Assembly: GCA_946056785.1 (NCBI GenBank)
Contig: CAMGKS010000098.1
Span: forward strand, 1 to 5,015
Source: an uncultured Clostridia bacterium
Lineage (GTDB): Bacteria > Bacillota > Clostridia > Christensenellales > CAG-917
Length of the DNA stretch: 5,015 bases
Reading direction: 5' to 3'
Both the position numbers and the translations under genes were made by a program. Below are positions 1 to 5,015 of the stretch, one piece after another. Each line of letters opens with the position of its first letter. Within the stretch, counting starts at the first letter, position 1. The notes under the pieces are model-generated. The model was not told where the DNA came from and did not search any database. It worked only from the letters and a program-made list of their open reading frames with translations.

Positions 1-431
1 ATTTTTCCGTTACGATGCTTTGTAAATGTGCCGAACGGCTCGGAATCGACGTAACGGCGCTTTTTACCGGACATACGCCGAAACTTAAAGGTTACAGCAT
101 TGTCAGAGCAGGCGAGGGTTTAAAGGTCGAACGTCGTCAGAGTTTTGTCTACCAGCATCTCGCGTCTAATTTTTGCGGAAGACTCGGCGAGCCTTTTATG
201 GTAACCGCTCCATACAGCGATGATGAACAGAATAAACCTATAATTCTTTCTACTCATGCAGGTCAGGAAATGGATTACGTAGTGGAAGGAAGTCTTAAAA
301 TTTCTATCGACGGACACGAAGACGTGGTAAACGCCGGCGACACGGTTTACTATGATTCATCTAAACCACACGGAATGATTGCAACGGGCGGCAAGCCTTG
401 CAAATTCCTTGCTATTTTGTTTAAAGCGTAA
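1..431 (+). CDS. XRE-family HTH regulator with C-terminal cupin sensor domain, 5'-truncated by window edge
   Basis: This is the 3' part of a probable one-component transcription factor: an N-terminal helix-turn-helix binds DNA and a C-terminal cupin barrel binds a small ligand or metal. The frame is open back to base 3 and reads FSVTMLCKCAERLGIDVTALF. That resembles the last helix of an XRE/Cro HTH and its exit, so the ATG at 15 is almost certainly internal. Numbering from that ATG, the cupin occupies about residues 58-137. Motif 1 is around H81 and E85 (HAGQEMDYVVEG) and motif 2 is GDTVYYDSSKPHG at 108-120, with H119 a likely ligand. The first histidine of the classical HxH pair is absent, so metal binding is uncertain. 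The stop at 429-431 lies one base before the GH31 start, which implies co-transcription. The fold is clear; ligand and target operon are unknown. Confidence 0.85.
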   Translation, partial: FSVTMLCKCAERLGIDVTALFTGHTPKLKGYSIVRAGEGLKVERRQSFVYQHLASNFCGRLGEPFMVTAPYSDDEQNKPIILSTHAGQEMDYVVEGSLKISIDGHEDVVNAGDTVYYDSSKPHGMIATGGKPCKFLAILFKA

Positions 432-432
432 T

Positions 433-2697
433 ATGGAAAGATTTTTTATTGATGCCGAAAAAATTGAAGATAAAAAAGTCATTATGCAAAAAGGCTATCG
501 AGTAAGCGTAATTACCGATAGGCTTTTTCGCATTGAGCAAAAAAATTTTACCGACAGTCCTTCGCAAGCCGTGATATGCCGCTCGTTTGGTAATCCGCAG
601 TTTGAAGTTGTAAAAAGCAATAAAACCGTGACGGTTATAAAGACAAGAAGCGTATTGTTTCGTTACGACGCGGTTTTGCAGGCAATAGAAGTTACCGACC
701 TGAAAACCAAACAGAAACTCAGTGACGGCGGCAATCTGGGCGGAACAATAAGGACTTTAGATTTCAGATTAGGCAAAGTTAAACTCGGAAAAGGAATTAT
801 GGCAAAAGGCGGAGTCAGCATTTATGACGATTCCAAATCTTTTCTTTTAAATTCGGACGGAACTTTGTCTGAAAGGGAAAAGGGTGGCGGCGACTATTAC
901 GTTTTCGCTTACGGCATAGATTATTCTGCCTGTCTTGAAGATTTCTTTGCCCTTACGGGGTATCCGCCGCTTTTGCCTAAATATGCTTTGACAAACTGGT
1001 GGTCGAGATATTATCCGTATTCCGAAAAGACTTATATCGACCTTATGAATAAGTTTGTCGAAAGGGAAATACCTATCGGCGTCGCAACGGTTGATATGGA
1101 CTGGCATTGGGTAAAAGAAATTCCGAAAGAGTATAAAGCGTCCAATCTTTTGCAGGGAGCCGGCTGGACGGGCTACAGTTGGAACAGGAATTTGTTCCCG
1201 GACTATAAAAGATTTTTAAACACTCTCCATTCTATGGGTATGGCGGTTACGTTGAATATTCACCCTCGTGACGGAGTCAGAGCTTTTGAGGATATGTATC
1301 CTGAAATGGCAAAGGCAAACGGAATAGACCCGTCGACGAAAAAAACGGTCGAATTCGATATGACCGACCCGAAGTTTATCACCTCTTATTTTGACGTTCT
1401 TCATCACCCGTATGAAAAAGACGGCGTAAATTTTTGGTGGATAGACTGGCAACAGGGAAAAAAGTCGAAGGTAAAAGGACTTGACCCGCTTTGGCTTTTA
1501 AATCATTATCATTTCCTGGACAGCGTCAAAAACGGAGACGGACTCATTTTGTCAAGATATGCAGGCATCGGTTCGCATCGCTATCCGTTAGGTTTTTCGG
1601 GTGATTGCATAATAGCCTGGAAAAGTTTGAAATTTCAGCCGTATTTTACGGTAAACGCTACGAACGTCGGATATACGTGGTGGTCGCATGATATAGGCGG
1701 ACACGTTTTAGGAAAGGGGCGTGACGAGCTTTATTTAAGATGGTTGCAATTCGGCGTCTTTTCGCCTATAAACCGTTTGCACAGTTCGAGCGGGGAATTT
1801 ACCGGCAAGGAACCTTGGCTTTACAGGCGTGACGTTGACGAAATTGCGGAAGACTTTTTGCGTTTGAGGCACAGACTGCTTCCATATCTCTATACGGCAA
1901 ACAAACTTACGCACGAAAAGGGCGAGCCACTGATGACTCCGCTTTATTATAAGCATTCCGAAAAGCAAGCGTACAAGATAAAGAACGAGTATTATTTCGG
2001 CAGTGAATTATTGGTTTGTCCGATAACGTCCAAAATAAGAAAGCATTTTAACCGTGCGGGAGAAAAGGTATATTTGCCTGAGGGCGAGTGGTTCGATTTC
2101 TTCACAAACGACAGATACGTCGGCGGCAGAACGATAAAAGTTTGGCGTAAGTTAGACGATATTCCGGTATTTGCAAAAGCGGGCGCAATTGTTCCTATGC
2201 TTAGCAACGGAAAGACCAACAAACTTGATTTTGACGACCTTACGGTTAAACTGTGGGCAGGCAACGGAGAATATACGTTATACGACGAAAAGGGCGAAAT
2301 AACGTATAAGCAGACTTTAAACGGCGATAAACTGACGGTTGAAATAAGCGGTAAAATCGACGCTTTGAAAAGGCAGACGATATGCGTTCAAAACCTTATC
2401 GACGCAAAAATTAAAGTCGACGGAAAAGAAACCGACTTAAAAGTCGATAGTCTCGTTTTAGACGGAATGCCGCATACCGTTGAATTTAGCGATATGAAGT
2501 TTAAAGAGTCGGCTGACCTTCTCGAAGAAGTAAAAGCGGTTATGCAAGATTATCATATTTTCTTCCCTTTAAGGTGGTTGGCTTTTTATAAGATCAAGAG
2601 GGCAAAAGATAAAGAGGCTATGATAAAAGCGATAAAGAAAGCTCCGATAAGAAGCGACGTCAAAAGTGCGATGCTTGAAAAAGCGATAAAAGAATAA
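433..2697 (+). CDS. Glycoside hydrolase family 31 (alpha-glycosidase type), cytoplasmic
   Basis: A complete 754-residue GH31 enzyme, a retaining alpha-glycosidase family. The frame is open back to 379, but the ATG at 433 is preferred: it follows the upstream stop by one base, while an earlier start would overlap the cupin. No good Shine-Dalgarno precedes it, so translational coupling is likely. Residues 1-175 form the N-terminal beta-sandwich and about 176-490 the TIM barrel. The barrel contains NWWSRYY (188-194), VDMDW with D221 and D223, the probable nucleophile D338 in WWIDWQQG, the probable acid/base D391 in SGDCIIAW, and HDIGGH (419-424). A C-terminal sandwich follows, including YLPEGEWFDFF from 547. 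Residues from about 688 to 754 are a lysine-rich, helical-looking tail not typical of the family core. There is no signal peptide, so it should act on imported oligosaccharides or glycosides. WIDWQQG replaces the common WxDxNE form, so substrate cannot be assigned; glucosidase, galactosidase, xylosidase and N-acetylgalactosaminidase activities all occur in GH31. Confidence 0.93.
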   Translation: MERFFIDAEKIEDKKVIMQKGYRVSVITDRLFRIEQKNFTDSPSQAVICRSFGNPQFEVVKSNKTVTVIKTRSVLFRYDAVLQAIEVTDLKTKQKLSDGGNLGGTIRTLDFRLGKVKLGKGIMAKGGVSIYDDSKSFLLNSDGTLSEREKGGGDYYVFAYGIDYSACLEDFFALTGYPPLLPKYALTNWWSRYYPYSEKTYIDLMNKFVEREIPIGVATVDMDWHWVKEIPKEYKASNLLQGAGWTGYSWNRNLFPDYKRFLNTLHSMGMAVTLNIHPRDGVRAFEDMYPEMAKANGIDPSTKKTVEFDMTDPKFITSYFDVLHHPYEKDGVNFWWIDWQQGKKSKVKGLDPLWLLNHYHFLDSVKNGDGLILSRYAGIGSHRYPLGFSGDCIIAWKSLKFQPYFTVNATNVGYTWWSHDIGGHVLGKGRDELYLRWLQFGVFSPINRLHSSSGEFTGKEPWLYRRDVDEIAEDFLRLRHRLLPYLYTANKLTHEKGEPLMTPLYYKHSEKQAYKIKNEYYFGSELLVCPITSKIRKHFNRAGEKVYLPEGEWFDFFTNDRYVGGRTIKVWRKLDDIPVFAKAGAIVPMLSNGKTNKLDFDDLTVKLWAGNGEYTLYDEKGEITYKQTLNGDKLTVEISGKIDALKRQTICVQNLIDAKIKVDGKETDLKVDSLVLDGMPHTVEFSDMKFKESADLLEEVKAVMQDYHIFFPLRWLAFYKIKRAKDKEAMIKAIKKAPIRSDVKSAMLEKAIKE

Positions 2698-2705
2698 ATT
2701 CGACT

Positions 2706-2740
2706 AAAGTATAATGCGCCGTAAGACGCATTATATTTTT
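2706..2740 (+). terminator. Rho-independent terminator of the regulator-GH31 unit
   Basis: A perfect 9-bp inverted repeat, TATAATGCG (2710-2718) and CGCATTATA (2727-2735), has an 8-base loop and is followed directly by TTTTT (2736-2740). It begins 12 bases after the GH31 stop codon. The A residues at 2706-2708 can pair with part of the T tract. The reverse strand lacks a comparable T run after the stem, so termination should act mainly on + strand transcripts. The stem is AT-rich, so its efficiency may be moderate. Confidence 0.8.
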
Positions 2741-2938
2741 ATAAAACGTAAAGCGTAAATATAGTCGTGCGGTAAAATATAATTGAAAACTTCAAGCTTA
2801 AACGCTTTTGTCAATTTGTGAGCATAAAAAGCAAAAGTTAGCCGTTTGATAACAAAAAGCGTAACGTTAAATTCAGGTTAAAACGGCAAAGAGCAAAAAG
2901 CAAAATAAATATTAAGCAATGGATATGGTTGTAAAAAG
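2741..2938. other. A-rich intergenic stretch with no recognised gene or RNA
   Basis: This stretch lies between the terminator and the next promoter. It is A-rich on the + strand and has no open frame of useful length. It shows only weak internal symmetry. ACGCTTTTGT (2802-2811) is nearly complementary to ACAAAAAGCGT (2852-2862) with one bulged A. GCCGTTT (2841-2847) matches AAACGGC (2881-2887). TTGAA-AAC-TTCAA forms a small hairpin at 2783-2795. An imperfect direct repeat of AGCAAAAAGCAAAA type occurs at 2820-2836 and 2891-2905. Short matches like these are expected by chance in such biased sequence. No T-box, tRNA or known riboswitch consensus was seen. It may simply be spacer or an upstream A-tract region for the 2939 promoter. 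Confidence 0.5.
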
Positions 2939-2967
2939 TTGACAACGTTCCGTCACAGTAATAAAAT
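2939..2967 (+). promoter_or_regulatory. Sigma-A type promoter for the GNAT-like gene and glnS
   Basis: TTGACA at 2939-2944 is a perfect -35 hexamer. A 17-base spacer separates it from TAAAAT at 2962-2967, which matches five of six bases of the -10 consensus. This is the best promoter visible in the window. With the usual distance from the -10 element, transcription would begin at about 2973-2975, on the ATG of the next gene, giving a message with no 5' leader. The A-rich DNA just upstream could act as an UP-like element; that is inference. Confidence 0.75.
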
Positions 2968-2973
2968 TTATAT

Positions 2974-3345
2974 ATGCAACAAGTAATTTTTACAACCGAT
3001 AAAAGCGTTTTATCCGCTCTTTACGAAAAACTGAATTTGGGCGAAGTTAAAGGAGCAAATTTTGTGTTGCTTGACGGCGATAAGCCCGTCGGGGTAAGTC
3101 GTATGACGATAGACGAAGAAGTAACAATCGACAATCTTTCAATTCTTCCGGAATACGATGATTTCGGAAGCCGTGATTTCTTTTTCAGAACGTTGCTTTA
3201 CAAACTGTCGCTAAACGATTACGTTGTCGTTGTCGATAAAGTCGACGAACGTCTTAAAAAATTCGGTTTTACGGAAGAAAACGGAAAAATGGCGGTTCAA
3301 TCTAAAAAAATAATTTTTCCGCACAGTTGCGGATGTAAAGGATAA
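2974..3345 (+). CDS. Small GNAT-fold-like protein, possibly catalytically degenerate, paired with glnS
   Basis: The 123-residue product resembles a compact GCN5-related N-acetyltransferase domain, a family that transfers acyl groups from acyl-CoA. Residues 1-21 look like the first strand and helix. LLDGDKPVGVSRM (32-44) fits strands 2-3, and IDNLSILPEYDDFGSRDFFFRTLL (52-75, described by its key positions Y61, G65, R67, F70, R72) fits strand 4 and the CoA-binding helix; KKFGF (95-99) fits the usual late strand. The pyrophosphate-binding loop, normally Q/R-x-x-G-x-G/A, reads D62-D-F-G65-S-R67, keeping only one glycine. The protein ends with a His/Cys-containing FPHSCGCKG. There is no Shine-Dalgarno before the ATG at 2974, which fits a leaderless message. 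An alternative in-frame GTG at 3064 has AAAGGAG eight bases upstream but would remove the first strand and helix. It is cytoplasmic and its substrate is unknown. The gene ends three bases before glnS, so the two are co-transcribed. Confidence 0.72.
   Translation: MQQVIFTTDKSVLSALYEKLNLGEVKGANFVLLDGDKPVGVSRMTIDEEVTIDNLSILPEYDDFGSRDFFFRTLLYKLSLNDYVVVVDKVDERLKKFGFTEENGKMAVQSKKIIFPHSCGCKG
3337..3342 (+). promoter_or_regulatory. Ribosome binding site of glnS
   Basis: AAAGGA lies six bases before the ATG at 3349 and overlaps the last codons and stop of the GNAT-like gene (TAA 3343-3345). It fixes the glnS start and allows translational coupling between the two genes. Confidence 0.75.
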
Positions 3346-3348
3346 CAT

Positions 3349-4962
3349 ATGGAAGCAAACAACTTTATTGAAGACATAATCGTAAAAGACTTAGAGTCGG
3401 GAAAACATGAAAAGATAATAACCCGTTTTCCGCCTGAGCCTAACGGATATTTGCATATCGGACATGCAAAAGCAATATCGATAAATTTTGGTATTAAAGA
3501 AAAATTTAACGGCGAATGTAATCTTCGTTTCGACGATACTAATCCGTCAAAAGAAGACGTTGAATACGTTGAATCGATAAAAGAAGATATTAAATGGCTT
3601 GGATACACTTGGGACAGAGAGCTTTACGCTTCCGATTATTTTGACGTAATGTACGAAAAGGCGGTTTTACTTATAAAGAAAGGGCTTGCTTACGTATGCG
3701 ATTTATCGGCAGAGCAGATAAGCGAAAACAGAGGAACGCTTACAACCCCGGGTATAGAATCTCCGTTCCGTAATCGCACGATTGAAGAAAATCTTAAACT
3801 GTTTGAAGAAATGAAAGACGGCAAGTTCGCCGACGGCTCAAAAACGCTTAGAGCAAAAATCGATATGGCGTCGCCGAATATAAACATGCGTGACCCGGTT
3901 ATTTACAGAATACTCCGCGCAACGCATCACCGCACGGGCGATAAGTGGTGCATTTATCCTATGTACGATTTCGCTCATCCGCTTGAAGACGCAATCGAGG
4001 GAGTGACGCATTCTCTCTGTTCGCTTGAATTTGAGAATCACCGTCCTTTGTACGATTGGTTTGTAAACAACTGCGATTTTGAAAAGAAGCCTCGCCAGAT
4101 AGAATTTGCAAGACTCAATATAAACCGTACCGTAATGAGCAAGCGTTTTTTGAAAAAGCTCGTTGACGAAAAGGTTGTAGACGGTTGGAACGACCCGAGA
4201 ATGTCTACGCTTTCAGGCGTACGTCGTCGTGGATATCCGCCTGAAGCCATAAGAGATTTTTGCAGCCGAATAGGAGTTGCCAAAGCGGACAGCGAAGTTG
4301 ATATGGCGATATTAGAGCATTGCGTAAGAGAGAATCTCAACGAAAACGCATTAAGGGCAATGTGCGTTTTCAATCCGCTTAAACTCATAATAGACAATTA
4401 TCCTGAAGGTAAGAGCGAACAGGTCGAAATCGAAAACAATCCGCAAAAAGAAGGTTGCGGCACTCATACGATAACTTTTGGCAAAGAACTTTATATCGAG
4501 CAGGACGACTTCAGCCTCGACCCACCGCCTAAATATTTCCGCCTTAAACCGGACGGCATGGTTCGTCTTAAAGGAGCTTATATCATTAAATATAACGGCG
4601 TTGAAAAGGAAGGCGATAAGGTAACGTGCGTACACTGCGACCTTATCGAGGATAGCAAGCAGGGCGGCGTAAATGCCGGCATGAAAGTTAAAGGCACGAT
4701 TCATTGGGTAAATGCTAAAACCTGCAAGGACGTTGTTATAAACGAATACAGCAGCCTTATTCTTGACGGCGAAGGCGATTTCAGCAATCGCTTGAACCCG
4801 GACAGCCTTATAAAGATAAACGGAAAAGCGGAAGAATTTTTGCTTTCAGCAAAAGTCGGCGAAAGATTCCAATTTTTAAGAAAAGGATACTACGTAAAAG
4901 AAGCGGAAGACAGATTCGGCTCGATTGTGGCATTGAAAGACAGTTATAAGCCGCAAAACTGA
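3349..4962 (+). CDS. glnS: Glutaminyl-tRNA synthetase (GlnRS)
   Basis: A complete 537-residue class I aminoacyl-tRNA synthetase that joins glutamine to tRNA-Gln using ATP in the cytoplasm; the E. coli enzyme is slightly longer. The Rossmann fold carries PPEPNGYLHIGHAKA (28-42) with the HIGH signature at 36-39, then RFDDTNP (60-66). The central region has GlnRS-type TGDKWCIYPMYDFAHP and DAIEGVTHSLCSLEF, which bind the amino acid and acceptor end. The KMSKS loop is VMSKR at 262-266. GVRRRGYPPEAIRDFC and DMAILEHCVRENLN follow, then two beta-barrel anticodon-binding domains through NPDSL and the C-terminal GSIVALKDSY. These motifs distinguish it from GluRS. A good Shine-Dalgarno fixes the start, and no lesion is seen. 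It is second in a two-gene unit. No T-box precedes it, so uncharged-tRNA control of this type is unlikely. Presence of GlnRS suggests direct Gln-tRNA charging; whether the organism also has GatCAB cannot be seen here. Confidence 0.98.
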   Translation: MEANNFIEDIIVKDLESGKHEKIITRFPPEPNGYLHIGHAKAISINFGIKEKFNGECNLRFDDTNPSKEDVEYVESIKEDIKWLGYTWDRELYASDYFDVMYEKAVLLIKKGLAYVCDLSAEQISENRGTLTTPGIESPFRNRTIEENLKLFEEMKDGKFADGSKTLRAKIDMASPNINMRDPVIYRILRATHHRTGDKWCIYPMYDFAHPLEDAIEGVTHSLCSLEFENHRPLYDWFVNNCDFEKKPRQIEFARLNINRTVMSKRFLKKLVDEKVVDGWNDPRMSTLSGVRRRGYPPEAIRDFCSRIGVAKADSEVDMAILEHCVRENLNENALRAMCVFNPLKLIIDNYPEGKSEQVEIENNPQKEGCGTHTITFGKELYIEQDDFSLDPPPKYFRLKPDGMVRLKGAYIIKYNGVEKEGDKVTCVHCDLIEDSKQGGVNAGMKVKGTIHWVNAKTCKDVVINEYSSLILDGEGDFSNRLNPDSLIKINGKAEEFLLSAKVGERFQFLRKGYYVKEAEDRFGSIVALKDSYKPQN

Positions 4963-5015
4963 ACGTAGTCAAACTGAACCGATCGCAGGGAAAATTCATT
5001 TGTTTATAGCTTTAT

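Noticed and set aside
15..17. ATG at 15 as the true start of the cupin protein
   Set aside because: The frame stays open to the window edge, and the residues around this Met look like the last part of an XRE HTH domain, so the Met is internal and the gene is truncated.
379..432. Upstream extension of the GH31 reading frame by 18 codons
   Set aside because: It would overlap the conserved end of the cupin domain in another frame, reads as non-homologous sequence, and has no better ribosome binding site. The ATG at 433 fits operon spacing.
2802..2887. Inverted and direct repeats in the A-rich intergenic stretch as an operator or small RNA
   Set aside because: Matches are 7-10 bases, imperfect or widely spaced, in strongly A-biased DNA where such matches are likely by chance. 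No promoter-terminator pair frames them.
847..4704. Several minus-strand open frames of 60-120 codons
   Set aside because: They lie opposite the strongly supported GH31 and glnS genes, resemble no family I recognise, and are explained as shadows of the forward coding frames.
4956..4979. Direct repeat AAACTGAAC at 4956-4964 and 4971-4979 across the glnS stop
   Set aside because: Two 9-base copies 15 bases apart are too little to support an attachment site or duplication, and no mobile gene is nearby.
4963..5015. Terminator or new gene after glnS
   Set aside because: No stem followed by a T tract and no start with a ribosome binding site is visible in these 53 bases. The end of the transcript probably lies beyond the window.

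Overview
The window looks like ordinary bacterial chromosome. It is AT-leaning (roughly 40% GC by eye), tightly packed, and every supported gene is on the + strand. The gene set (XRE/cupin regulator, cytoplasmic GH31 glycosidase, small GNAT-like protein, glutaminyl-tRNA synthetase) and the AAAGGA-type ribosome binding site suggest an anaerobic Firmicute, probably an uncultured gut-type Clostridia relative. That assignment is inference; there is no rRNA or other marker here.

Layout: (1) Positions 1-431 hold the 3' part of an HTH/cupin transcriptional regulator whose DNA-binding N-terminus lies upstream of the window. (2) A single base later, 433-2697 encodes a complete 754-residue family 31 glycoside hydrolase with no secretion signal, ending in an unusual basic helical tail. 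A rho-independent terminator at about 2706-2740 closes this unit. (3) A 276-base gap (2698-2973) contains the terminator, an A-rich stretch with no recognised element, and a near-consensus sigma-A promoter. The promoter sits so close to the next ATG that the transcript would be leaderless. (4) Positions 2974-3345 encode a 123-residue GNAT-fold-like protein with a degenerate CoA-binding loop. (5) Three bases further, 3349-4962 encodes a complete glutaminyl-tRNA synthetase with its own Shine-Dalgarno inside the end of the previous gene. (6) The last 53 bases hold no feature I can support.

How the genes work together: the regulator and glycosidase are probably co-transcribed, which suggests but does not prove that a small molecule sensed by the cupin controls intracellular sugar processing. 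The GNAT-like gene and glnS form a second unit driven by the 2939-2967 promoter, with no T-box leader. I found no mobile element, CRISPR array, RNA gene or clear new system. The points most worth a second look are the promoter/start arrangement of the GNAT-like gene, its pairing with glnS, and the variant active-site motifs and C-terminal tail of the GH31 enzyme.
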